In this document: piece by piece, positions 55,241 through 62,726 of the stretch | How the letters are laid out: each line of letters opens with the position of its first letter | Position numbering within the stretch: position 1 is the first letter of the stretch | Assembly (NCBI GenBank): GCA_027492275.1 | Contig: JAPUFC010000029.1 | Location: forward strand, 26,956-90,955 | DNA: 64,000 nucleotides | Origin: Mesorhizobium sp. | GTDB taxonomy: Bacteria > Pseudomonadota > Alphaproteobacteria > Rhizobiales > Rhizobiaceae | Direction of reading: 5' to 3' | The notes under the pieces: model-generated | Databases searched by the model: none | The model's input: only the letters and a program-made list of their open reading frames with translations | What the model was told of the DNA's origin: nothing | Program-made: the position numbers and the translations under genes

Positions 55241-56104
55241 ATGGGAAGTCGGGGGACGATGGGGCGACGCCTGCGCCATGACACCGCCAAGGCCATGACG
55301 GGACGCCTGCGCGCCGCCGCGCTGGCGCTGCTGGCCGTGCTCGGCGGCTGCTCCACCGCGTCAGACCTGTCCGCCGGCCTGTCGTCGTCCGCGCCGACGG
55401 CGCATGTCGCCACCGCCCATCCGCGATTCGGCGACACCGACCCGCACAAATGGGAGAGCGGCGCGCCGTGGACCTATGCCGTGCACGGCACCGACGTGTC
55501 CAAGTACCAGCGCTCCGTCGACTGGGACCGCGCCAGGCAGAGCGGCGTCTCCTTCGCATTCATCAAGGCGACGGAAGGCGGCGACCGCGTCGACGACCTC
55601 TTTGCGCAGCACTGGCGCAACGCTCGCGCCTCCGGCGTGCCGCGCGCCGCCTATCATTTCTATTATTTCTGCCGCCCGGCCCATGAGCAGGCCGCATGGT
55701 TCATCCGCAACGTGCCGAGGGAAAAAGGCGCGCTGCCGCCCGTCCTCGACATGGAGTGGAACCCGCTTTCGCCGACCTGCAAGCTCAGGCCCGCGCCCTC
55801 CACCGTGCGCGCCGAGATGAAGGTCTTCCTCGACATCGTCGAGAAGCACTACGGGCAGAAGCCGATCATCTACACCTCGATCGACTTCTTCGACGACAAC
55901 AGCCTGTCGACCTTCCGCGGCTATCCCTACTGGCTGCGGTCCGTCGCCGGACACCCCACGACGCGCTACGGCAGCCACCCCTTCACCTTCTGGCAGTATA
56001 CCGGCACCGGCGTCATCCCCGGCATCGACGGCAATTCCGACATCAACGTCTTCAACGGCAGCGCCGGCGAGTGGCGCAAATGGCTGGCGGCGAACATGCG
56101 GTGA
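55241..56104 (+). CDS. GH25 family lysozyme, lipoprotein
   Basis: A protein of up to 287 aa. The GH25 muramidase domain starts VHGTDVSKYQ and has FAFIKATEGGD, AYHFYYF and the acid pair LDMEWNP, then IIYTSIDFFDD and FWQYTGTG. The N-terminus, counted from the in-frame ATG at 55295, is a lipoprotein signal MTGRLRAAALALLAVLGGCS, so Cys19 of that shorter form would be lipidated. Starts at 55241, 55259 and 55295 are possible; the last gives the best signal. It could cleave peptidoglycan in the periplasm during growth or release. Confidence 0.9.
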   Translation: MGSRGTMGRRLRHDTAKAMTGRLRAAALALLAVLGGCSTASDLSAGLSSSAPTAHVATAHPRFGDTDPHKWESGAPWTYAVHGTDVSKYQRSVDWDRARQSGVSFAFIKATEGGDRVDDLFAQHWRNARASGVPRAAYHFYYFCRPAHEQAAWFIRNVPREKGALPPVLDMEWNPLSPTCKLRPAPSTVRAEMKVFLDIVEKHYGQKPIIYTSIDFFDDNSLSTFRGYPYWLRSVAGHPTTRYGSHPFTFWQYTGTGVIPGIDGNSDINVFNGSAGEWRKWLAANMR

Positions 56105-56175
56105 ATGGTGAATGGTGAATGGTGAATGGTCGCTGGCACAGGCCAACTTCGTCCATTCACCATTTCACCATTCAC
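56101..56175. repeat. 7-bp tandem repeats in inverted arrangement
   Basis: At 56101-56130 the unit GAATGGT/GTGAATG repeats four times. At 56152-56175 its complement appears three times (CCATTCACC type, with one added base). The two blocks form a long near-perfect hairpin. It contains the GH25 stop and covers the stop of the convergent decarboxylase gene at 56172, so it may end transcription from both sides. Confidence 0.8.
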
Positions 56176-57401
56176 CCCATGGTCTCGACGCTCGCATAGC
56201 CCCGCGCGCCCTCGCCGTCCTCGAAGGGCGTCGCCACCTCGACGAAGGTGTCGGGATAAAACCCGTTGAAGCGCGTCCTCAGCGACAGCGAGTAGGCGCC
56301 GATATGGCCGATCTCGATCCAGTCGCCGGTGTCGATCGTCTCCGGCAGCCAGAAAGGCCGCGACAGGATGTCGACCGAATCGCAGGTCGCGCCGCAGACC
56401 CGGAACGGCACGATCGCGGTTTCCTGCCCGTTGCGCTGGCGGATCGCCGGATCGGGAATGAAGCGCGCCGGCAGGGTGATCTTGCCGGTCCACGAATCGG
56501 ACAGCGACGCCCAGATGCCGTCATTGATGTAGAGCCGCCTGCCCTTGCGCAGCAGCACCCGCACGATCAGCGAGAAGGCGCGCGCCACGATCACGCGGCC
56601 GGGCTCGGCCACCAGCGGCATCGTGTCGAACTGGTACTCCTTCAGGTCGGCCCTGAGCCGCGCCATGATGTCGGAAAGCGGCGGCATGCGCGGCCCCTTG
56701 TCGTTCGGGTCGTGCCCGTAGGCGGCCGGAAAGCCGCCGCCCACGTCCAGCCCGGCGATCGGGAAGCCGACGCGGTTGCGCACCCAGTCGGCCGAGGCCA
56801 GCGCCCGCTCATAGGTGTCGGGGTCCTCGATCTGGCTGCCGACATGGAAGCAGATGCCGACCTGATAGCCGGTGCGCCGCAGGCGCTGCGCCAGCTCCAC
56901 CGCGTTCGCCGGCCCGGCGCCGAACTTCTTCGACAGCTCGTAGGCCGCGTGCCCCTTGGTCTGGATGCGAACGAACACGGTGATCGAGCCCGGATCGATG
57001 TCGAGCGCGCGCACCACGCGCGTCAGCTTGGTGATCTCGTCCTCGTGGTCGACCGCGATGACGCGGATGCCGTACCGCTCCAGCGCCAGCCGGATGTCGG
57101 ACTGCGCCTTCACCGGATGCATGTAGAGCATCTCCGCGTCGGCCGAGACGGCGCGCACGGCGGCGAACTCGCCCGGCGAGGCGACGTCGAAGGCCGTGAC
57201 GCCGGCCTCGGCAAGCGTCTTCAGCACCATGGGCTCGCCATTGGTCTTCACCGCATAGGCGGTCTTGCCGGGAAACATCGCCATGAACTGGCGCGCGTCC
57301 GCTTTCAGCACCTCCGGGCGGAAGCAGTAGACCGGATCGTCCGGGCGGAGCGCGAGCGCGGCCTCGCGGGCATTCTCGAATCGCTGCATGGTCTCGCTCA
57401 T
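56172..57401 (-). CDS. Ornithine/lysine decarboxylase (fold-III PLP enzyme)
   Basis: A 409-aa enzyme. PLP lysine is Lys52 in TAYAVKTNG. GLDVGGGFPAAYG and EPGRVIVARA bind phosphate, and CGATCDSVDIL carries the Cys used by ornithine decarboxylases. This family makes putrescine or cadaverine; rhizobial relatives act on both ornithine and lysine. The ATG at 57401 was chosen because upstream frame sequence is low-complexity GC and unlike the family. Divergent from the EamA transporter across 165 bp. Confidence 0.9.
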   Translation of the reverse strand: MSETMQRFENAREAALALRPDDPVYCFRPEVLKADARQFMAMFPGKTAYAVKTNGEPMVLKTLAEAGVTAFDVASPGEFAAVRAVSADAEMLYMHPVKAQSDIRLALERYGIRVIAVDHEDEITKLTRVVRALDIDPGSITVFVRIQTKGHAAYELSKKFGAGPANAVELAQRLRRTGYQVGICFHVGSQIEDPDTYERALASADWVRNRVGFPIAGLDVGGGFPAAYGHDPNDKGPRMPPLSDIMARLRADLKEYQFDTMPLVAEPGRVIVARAFSLIVRVLLRKGRRLYINDGIWASLSDSWTGKITLPARFIPDPAIRQRNGQETAIVPFRVCGATCDSVDILSRPFWLPETIDTGDWIEIGHIGAYSLSLRTRFNGFYPDTFVEVATPFEDGEGARGYASVETMG

Positions 57402-57566
57402 AAGGTCGATGCCGTCATAGTCTATGGCGCGGCGCCGCGAAATCCACCGCCGCACGACCGCGCGGCGCGATGATCCAGTCCGCGCGAAGCATTGCGGCAA
57501 CGCCGGAATCGGGTGGCGGCGGGGCGCTGCCTGCCCTACCGATCCTCTTTTCACGACCGGTGACCG

Positions 57567-58484
57567 ATGACCGTCCAGACGAACGCCCCCGCCGCCGCGA
57601 TGTCGCTGAAGGACTGGTCGCTGCTGACCTTCCTGGCCGCGCTGTGGGGCGGCTCCTTCTTCTTCGCGCGGATCGCCGTCGCCGAGCTCCACCCGCTGAC
57701 GCTCGTGCTGCTGCGCGTCGCCATCGCCGCGCTGGCGCTCAATCTCTATCTTCTCGCCACCGGGCGATCGCTCGGCGCGGCCCGGGGGCTGGTGCCGGCC
57801 TTCTTCGTGATGGGGCTGCTGAACAACATCGTTCCCTTCTCGCTGATGTTCGCCGGGCAGACCGAGCTCGGCGCCGGCATGGCGTCGGTGCTCAACGCCA
57901 CCACGCCGTTCTGGACCATCATGCTGGCGGCCGCGTTGGGCAGCGGGGAGAAGACCGGCTGGAACAAGGTGGCCGGCATCCTGCTCGGCATCGCCGGCAC
58001 GGCCGTGATGATGGCGCCGGGAGTGCTGGCCGGCCTGGGAGGCCCGGTCTGGGCCAAATTCGCCCTCATCGGCACCGCCGTCTCCTACGCCTGCGCCGCG
58101 CTCTACGCCAGGCGCCTCCGGGGCGTCGCGCCCGCGCTCATCGCCACCGGGCAGCTCACCGCCTCGACGGTCGTCATGGTGCCGCTCGTCGCCATCCTGC
58201 TGGGAAAAAGCTGGATGCCGGCTTCGGTCAGCTCGCAGGCCTGGACGAGCGTCGTGGCGCTGGCGTTGCTGTGCACCTCCTTCGGCTACATCCTCTTCTT
58301 CCGCCTGATGGCCTCGGCCGGCGCGGTAAACACTTCGCTGGTCACGTTGATCGTGCCGGTCTTCGCCATGCTGCTCGGCGGGGCCTTTCTCGGCGAACGG
58401 CTGGAAACCTTCGAGATCGCCGGTATGATTCTGGTCGGGTTCGGGCTTCTGGTCATCGACGGACGGCTGTTCGGCCGCCGATGA
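57567..58484 (+). CDS. EamA/DMT family transporter
   Basis: A 305-aa protein with about ten hydrophobic helices in two EamA halves (WSLLTFLAALWGGSFFFARIA and YACAALYARRLRG begin them). FFRLMASAGAVNTSLVTLIVPVFAMLLG, split over two helices, is the conserved last EamA segment. Exporter of unknown metabolite. An AzlCD-like or polyamine link is not supported. Confidence 0.88.
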   Translation: MTVQTNAPAAAMSLKDWSLLTFLAALWGGSFFFARIAVAELHPLTLVLLRVAIAALALNLYLLATGRSLGAARGLVPAFFVMGLLNNIVPFSLMFAGQTELGAGMASVLNATTPFWTIMLAAALGSGEKTGWNKVAGILLGIAGTAVMMAPGVLAGLGGPVWAKFALIGTAVSYACAALYARRLRGVAPALIATGQLTASTVVMVPLVAILLGKSWMPASVSSQAWTSVVALALLCTSFGYILFFRLMASAGAVNTSLVTLIVPVFAMLLGGAFLGERLETFEIAGMILVGFGLLVIDGRLFGRR

Positions 58485-58608
58485 AGGCCGGCGCAAAGAT
58501 TTTTCTCCAGGCCGGGCAACGATGCTTTGCGTTAGCAATTCCGGCAACTTAACGGCTTTTTCCGGACCGAATTTCCACAAAGCCGCGAAAAGCAGGAATG
58601 GTTTTCGC

Positions 58609-58636
58609 TTGCCTGTTGCCCAAACTCCCCTAGACT
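58609..58636 (+). promoter_or_regulatory. Predicted promoter of the 28-residue gene
   Basis: TTGCCT at 58609-58614, 16 bp, then TAGACT at 58631-58636, about 35 bp before the ATG. It follows 120 bp of AT-richer non-coding sequence. Confidence 0.4.
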
Positions 58637-58670
58637 CGGGCCTTCATCGCGATGTCTGAGGAGGCTGCGA

Positions 58671-58757
58671 ATGGGACTCACACGGCCTATCAATGCGTTG
58701 GTGATCTGCGCCGCGTTTGCTTTTATCGGCGCCCTCATCATGGGGTTCGTCCCTTGA
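58671..58757 (+). CDS. 28-residue single-helix membrane peptide
   Basis: ORF of 28 aa beginning MGLTRPINALVICAAF and ending GFVP. It is a single hydrophobic helix with a short N-terminus. A GAGGAGG ribosome site lies 6 bp before the ATG, a predicted promoter is upstream and a hairpin terminator is downstream, so it is a complete small transcription unit. Not recognised; function unknown. Confidence 0.6.
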   Translation: MGLTRPINALVICAAFAFIGALIMGFVP

Positions 58758-58805
58758 GCGATCAATGCCGGCGCTGCTGACGCCAGCGCACGGCCCGAAC
58801 GGACG

Positions 58806-58831
58806 AAAGGCCGGGCACCGCCCGGCCTTTC
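58806..58831 (+). terminator. Bidirectional hairpin terminator
   Basis: A perfect stem of about 11 bp (AAAGGCCGGGC/GCCCGGCCTTT) with a 3-base loop lies between the 28-residue gene and the convergent metF. Its T-runs are short (three bases). Confidence 0.6.
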
Positions 58832-58853
58832 CGATTCTGCGGCTGCGCGGCGA

Positions 58854-59765
58854 TCAGGCCGCGGCCGGCTCGATGCCCGGGCGCGCCGGAGGCCGAACGC
58901 CGATCATGTGGCAGACGGCGAAGACGAGATCGGCCCTGTTCATCGTGTAGAAGTGGAAATCGTCGATTCCGCGCTCCACGAGGCCGTGCACCTGTTCGGC
59001 CGCCACGGCCGCCGCCACGAGCTGATGGGTCTGCGGATCGGACTGCAATCCCTCGAATCGGGTCGCCAGGCGGGCGGGAATGGACGCGCCGCAACGCCCG
59101 GCGAAACCGGCGACCTGCGTGAAGGAGTGGATCGGCAGGATGCCCGGCACGACCGGGATGTCGATCCCCGCCTTGGCGACGCGCTCCACGTAGCGGTCGT
59201 ACAGATCGTTGTCGAAGAAGAACTGGGTGATGGCGCGCGTCGCGCCGTTGTCCACCTTGCGCTTCAACATGTCCATGTCGGTGGAGAAGTCCGGGCTCTC
59301 CGGGTGCTTCTCGGGATAGGCGGAAACCGAGATGTCGAAGTCGCCGGCCGCCTTCAGCGCGCCGACCAGGTCGGCGCCGTTGGCGTAGCCGCCCGGATGC
59401 GGCTCGTAGCGCGCGCCCATGCCGGCGACCGGATCGCCGCGCAACGCCACGAAGCGGCGCACGCCGAAGCCGGCGAACTCCTCCACCACGGCATCGATCT
59501 CCTCGCGCGTCGCGTCCACGCAGGTCAGGTGCGCGGCCGGCGTCAGCGTCGACTGCTCCAGGATGCGCCGGACCGTGCGCGCGGTGCGCTCGCGCGTCGT
59601 GCCGCCCGCGCCGTAGGTCACGGAGACGAAGGCCGGCCGCAGCGGCTCCAGCCGCTTCACGGTCTCCCACAGCCGCGCCTCCATTTCGTCGCTCTTCGGC
59701 GGGAAGAACTCGAAGGACACGCGCGGCCGGGATTCCATGCCGCGCAAGGGATGGGTGGATGTCAT
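58854..59765 (-). CDS. metF: Methylenetetrahydrofolate reductase MetF
   Basis: A 303-aa FAD enzyme making 5-methyl-THF for methionine synthesis. VSFEFFPPKSDEMEARLW is at about residues 15-32, TYGAGGTTRERT and the AHLTCVDATREEI segment follow, and FFFDNDLYDRYVERV and HFYTMNRADLV are conserved. Its ATG directly abuts the stop of the ArsR-methyltransferase gene, so they form one operon under that regulator. Confidence 0.96.
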   Translation of the reverse strand: MTSTHPLRGMESRPRVSFEFFPPKSDEMEARLWETVKRLEPLRPAFVSVTYGAGGTTRERTARTVRRILEQSTLTPAAHLTCVDATREEIDAVVEEFAGFGVRRFVALRGDPVAGMGARYEPHPGGYANGADLVGALKAAGDFDISVSAYPEKHPESPDFSTDMDMLKRKVDNGATRAITQFFFDNDLYDRYVERVAKAGIDIPVVPGILPIHSFTQVAGFAGRCGASIPARLATRFEGLQSDPQTHQLVAAAVAAEQVHGLVERGIDDFHFYTMNRADLVFAVCHMIGVRPPARPGIEPAAA

Positions 59766-60773
59766 TCAGGCGGTTTCCCTTGCTGTCCCATGGGTTGAAG
59801 GAGCGGGATCGGCCACCAGCAGCCGCCTGTCCCGCCCCAGCCAGAGCTTGATCGTCAGCCTGCCTTCGGCCGAGCGCGGCTCGAAGCTTTCGCTGTCCTC
59901 GAGGTCGAGGCCGGCTTCGGAAAACCATTCGGCGATCTGCCGGTCCGCGAAGCCGAGCCTCACATGCGCGTGCTGCTCGCGCAGGAATTCCAGCGCATGC
60001 GGCGCGAAATCGACGATCACCAGCCGCCCGGACGGCCTGAGCAGGCGCGCCGCCTCGCCGATCGCCTGCGCCGGGTCGTCGAGATAGTGCAGCACCTGAT
60101 GCATGGTCACGAGGTCGAAGGAATCCCGCTCCACGGGCGGCGCGAACAGGTCGCCCTGCCGCACCTGCGCGTTGCGCACCCCGGCGCGGTCGAGATTGGC
60201 CCGCGCCACGGTCAGCATCTCGCGCGACAGGTCGATGCCGACGCCGCGCTGGTAGTAGGGCGAGAAGATCTCGAGCAGCCGGCCGGTGCCGGTGCCGAGG
60301 TCCAGCATGGAGCGGAACGGCCGCTTGCCGACGAGCTTCAGCAGGGCCTGCTCCACCGCCTTGTCGGAGGCGTGCAGCGAGCGGAGCTGGTCCCAGCTCG
60401 CCGCGTTGGCGCTGAAATAGTCGGCGGCGCGGGCCTGCCGGCGGCGCTTCACCGCCGCCAGCCGCTCCAGGTCGCGCTCCGCCTGCGGATCGCCCTCGCT
60501 CAGCCGCCCGGCCAGCGACTGCACGAGATCGCGCGCCAGATCGCCGTCGGCCAGCCGGAAATAGGCCCAGGAGCCCTCCTGGTAGCGCCCGATGAGCCCG
60601 GCCTCCATCAACAGCTTCAGATGGCGCGAGACGCGCGGCTGCGACTGGTTAAGGATCTCGGTCAGGTCCGACACGGTGAGGTCGCCGCGCAGCAGCAGAA
60701 GCAGGATACGCAGGCGGCTGGATTCGGCCGCCGCCTTCAATATATCTACCAAACGGTCCAGCGTGAGCGTCAT
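59766..60773 (-). CDS. ArsR-family regulator fused to a SAM methyltransferase domain (SahR-like)
   Basis: A 335-aa two-domain protein. Residues about 8-95 are an ArsR winged helix (SRLRILLLLLRGDLTVSDLTEIL, QSQPRVSRHLKLLMEAGLIGRYQEG). Residues about 140-260 are a class I methyltransferase (MLDLGTGTGRLLEIF, DSFDLVTMHQVLHYL). ArsR cysteine pairs for metal are absent, so it probably senses a small molecule. It precedes metF with no gap. A 22-bp perfect palindrome lies 19 bp upstream of its ATG. This fits the SahR-type methionine-cycle regulators of proteobacteria, where SAM/SAH is the signal. That assignment is inference. Confidence 0.85.
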   Translation of the reverse strand: MTLTLDRLVDILKAAAESSRLRILLLLLRGDLTVSDLTEILNQSQPRVSRHLKLLMEAGLIGRYQEGSWAYFRLADGDLARDLVQSLAGRLSEGDPQAERDLERLAAVKRRRQARAADYFSANAASWDQLRSLHASDKAVEQALLKLVGKRPFRSMLDLGTGTGRLLEIFSPYYQRGVGIDLSREMLTVARANLDRAGVRNAQVRQGDLFAPPVERDSFDLVTMHQVLHYLDDPAQAIGEAARLLRPSGRLVIVDFAPHALEFLREQHAHVRLGFADRQIAEWFSEAGLDLEDSESFEPRSAEGRLTIKLWLGRDRRLLVADPAPSTHGTARETA

Positions 60774-60791
60774 GGCGGGATGACCAATTAA

Positions 60792-60813
60792 GACATAAAG
60801 ATATCTTTATGTC
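60792..60813 (-). promoter_or_regulatory. 22-bp perfect palindromic operator of the ArsR-methyltransferase/metF operon
   Basis: Half-site GACATAAAGAT followed by its exact reverse complement. On the minus strand a promoter TTGCCA (60832-60827), 17 bp, TAAAGA (60809-60804) has its -10 inside the palindrome, so binding would repress. ArsR dimers bind palindromes of this size. It is the only site of its kind seen in the window. Confidence 0.75.
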
Positions 60814-60862
60814 GAAATCGCAACCTTGGCAACGACCATGTCGCAGGCGGAGAGGAAATGCC

Positions 60863-61375
60863 GTGGGTAAACCGAACTGGACCGAGCGCCGCGACGGCGA
60901 GGTCGCCCTGCCCTTCGATCCGGCGCGGATCGCCCCGGACGCCCATCTGGTCTTTATCGGCAAAATCCGCTCGCCATGGACGCGCCGCGAGGATTGCCCG
61001 AAGAACATGGCCGCCGCGCGCGAGACCGGCGGGCCGGCCGGCATCGAGATCGATGCGCCCTACCGCGAGGGATTGGCCGGCCTGGCCGGTTTCAGCCACG
61101 TCGTCCTGCTGAGCTGGCTCGACCGCTCGGCGCGGAATCTGATCGTTCAGAAACCGCGCCATGCATCTGAGCCGAAAGGCGTTTTCGCGTTGCGCTCACC
61201 GGTGCGCCCCAACCCCGTCGGGCTCCATGTCGTGCGCCTGCTGGCGGTGGACGAGGCTGCCGGCACCCTGTCGCTCGAAGCCATCGATGTTCTCGACGGG
61301 ACGCCGCTGGTCGACATCAAGCCCTACTTCGCGTCCGCCGACGCCATGCCCGACGCGACGAGACCGCACGGATGA
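60863..61375 (+). CDS. trmO: TrmO, tRNA t6A37 N6-methyltransferase (TsaA/YaeB family)
   Basis: A 170-aa protein. FIGKIRSPW, EGLAGLAGFSHVVLLSWLDRS, GVFALRSPVRPNPVGLHVVRLL and the LDGTPLVDIKPYF motif are the TsaA/TrmO signature. It methylates t6A at tRNA position 37. The GTG at 60863 with an AGAGGA ribosome site was chosen; an ATG at 60809 lies inside the metF operator palindrome and encodes an unconserved start. Its stop overlaps the DUF2293 gene (ATGA). Confidence 0.9.
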   Translation: MGKPNWTERRDGEVALPFDPARIAPDAHLVFIGKIRSPWTRREDCPKNMAAARETGGPAGIEIDAPYREGLAGLAGFSHVVLLSWLDRSARNLIVQKPRHASEPKGVFALRSPVRPNPVGLHVVRLLAVDEAAGTLSLEAIDVLDGTPLVDIKPYFASADAMPDATRPHG

Positions 61376-61692
61376 TCGGACGGCTGTCCACCGGCAGGCA
61401 GCGCGCCATCGGCAAGGCGCTGACCGTCCTGCTGCCGATCGCGCCTTACGCCGACATAGAGGCGATCCGGGCCGATGCGCTGGCGAGGCACATGAAGGAG
61501 CTTCCGCCCTCTGTCGCGGTCTGGCTGGCGACAGTTGCGCATGTGCGCCATCAACATACCGACTACGACCGGCTGCTGGCCGAGGGCTATGATCGAGATT
61601 CCGCCCGCTTCTTCGTCGTCGGCCAGATCAACGACACGCTGACGCGCTGGCGCGCCACACGCCTGCTCGATCCCGACGACGACGATGTCTGA
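61372..61692 (+). CDS. DUF2293 domain protein
   Basis: A 106-aa protein matching DUF2293 (IAPYADIEAIRADALARHMKELPPS split over two segments, then VAHVRHQHTDYDRLLAEGYDRDSARFFV split). The family is found in rhizobia and fungi; function is unknown. Its ATG overlaps the trmO stop, suggesting a role related to trmO or only co-expression. Confidence 0.8.
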   Translation: MIGRLSTGRQRAIGKALTVLLPIAPYADIEAIRADALARHMKELPPSVAVWLATVAHVRHQHTDYDRLLAEGYDRDSARFFVVGQINDTLTRWRATRLLDPDDDDV

Positions 61693-61695
61693 GGC

Positions 61696-62298
61696 TCAGG
61701 CCCGGTAGATCCACTGCTCCGGCACGCGCACGGAAATCTCCTCGCCGGCCTTGATGACGCCCGGTTTCTCCACCCAGCCCACTAGGCCGCGCAGCCTTTT
61801 CGCCGCTTTCGGAAACAGCAGCGAGATCGCCTGATGGTCCGCCGCGCCGGCGTTCTCGGCGATTGAGCGCCCGGCGATGCGGCACGGTCCGTTCTGCGCA
61901 TCGATCTTGATCGTCACGCCGCCGCGAAAGAACAGCAGCGTGCCTGCGGGCAGCATGGACAGGCGCGGTATGCCCTCGATCAACAGGTTGGCGCCGATCC
62001 ATTCCGGCTTCACCTCGGCCAGTCCCATGCGGCCTGCGACGATCGCCAGTTCGTCCGGTGCGACGATGGAAAGCTGGCGCTCGTTGCGCATCTGCGTGCC
62101 GCGCGGATACCAGGGCTCGCGCCCGCCCGAACGGCGGGTGGCCCCGGCGTGGAAATCGCCGGCGATGCCGTCGAAGCCCAGAACGAGCTCGTCCGCCGCC
62201 CGCGTCTCGAAATGGCCGAACGGCGCGACATACACCGCCGCGGCCCGCGCCGTCAGCTTGCGTCCGGGAACGATCTCTTCCGCTTCGAACAGGTCCAT
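61696..62298 (-). CDS. MOSC-domain protein
   Basis: A 200-aa protein from the ATG at 62298 (MDLFEAEEIVPGRKL). GFDGIAGDFHAGATRRS, IGANLLIEG and CRIAGRSIAENAG are the MOSC pattern, a sulfur-carrier domain of molybdenum-cofactor sulfurases. The Cys (GPCRI) needed for sulfur binding is present. A start at 62373 would add 25 residues; the chosen one has an AAGG site. Convergent with DUF2293, with only 3 bp between. Confidence 0.8.
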   Translation of the reverse strand: MDLFEAEEIVPGRKLTARAAAVYVAPFGHFETRAADELVLGFDGIAGDFHAGATRRSGGREPWYPRGTQMRNERQLSIVAPDELAIVAGRMGLAEVKPEWIGANLLIEGIPRLSMLPAGTLLFFRGGVTIKIDAQNGPCRIAGRSIAENAGAADHQAISLLFPKAAKRLRGLVGWVEKPGVIKAGEEISVRVPEQWIYRA

Positions 62299-62383
62299 GC
62301 GGACGACCTTGCCGCGCCCCGCCAGAGGCGTCCAGCCAAAAGCGCTGATGAACCCATCAGCGCCGGCGATCATGACATAAGGA

Positions 62384-62713
62384 TCACCAGGCGCAGATCT
62401 TGGTGCTGGTCTCGGGATTGACCCAGCACGCGCCGTCGTCGCGCGAACGCACATACTGGCCCGGAAGCGGGATGCTGCGCCCGCCGATGATGACGAAGCC
62501 GAACGCGAAGCCCGGCTGGTCGACCTCCAGCACGTAGCTCGGATGGCGCGGCGCGCTGATGCGGAAGCTGCCGGCCTTGTCCGTGGCGCGGAAATCGCAG
62601 GCGAAATAGCCGTCGTCGGTGGTGAAGCACCGCGCCGGCTTGGCGTCCGCGACCGCAGTCAGGGCCGCGAGCGCGGCCCCCACGGCGAGAATCCCGAACG
62701 GCAGGCCGCGCAT
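62384..62713 (-). CDS. Hypothetical secreted protein
   Basis: A 109-aa protein with a signal peptide (residues 1-24, ending VADA) and four cysteines in the mature part (CFTTDDGYFACDF and ACWVNPETSTKICAW), which could form two disulfides. Not recognised as a named family. It lies 13 bp from the ettA stop, on the same strand. Confidence 0.7.
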   Translation of the reverse strand: MRGLPFGILAVGAALAALTAVADAKPARCFTTDDGYFACDFRATDKAGSFRISAPRHPSYVLEVDQPGFAFGFVIIGGRSIPLPGQYVRSRDDGACWVNPETSTKICAW

Positions 62714-62726
62714 GCGTCTCGTCCTT

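Noticed and set aside
56101-56175. CRISPR-like array.
   Set aside because: Units are only 7 bp with no spacers; they are simple tandem repeats in inverted arrangement, and no cas genes are present.
57402-57566. A speF-type riboswitch or leader before the ornithine/lysine decarboxylase.
   Set aside because: The region is only 165 bp and shared with a divergent gene, a TAGACT-like -10 lies about 30 bp from the ATG, and I could not find a consistent fold; a covariance-model search for the speF motif would settle it.
56172-58580. The decarboxylase extended upstream to 802 aa.
   Set aside because: The added 390 residues are antisense to the EamA gene and have low-complexity composition; the family N-terminus begins at 57401.
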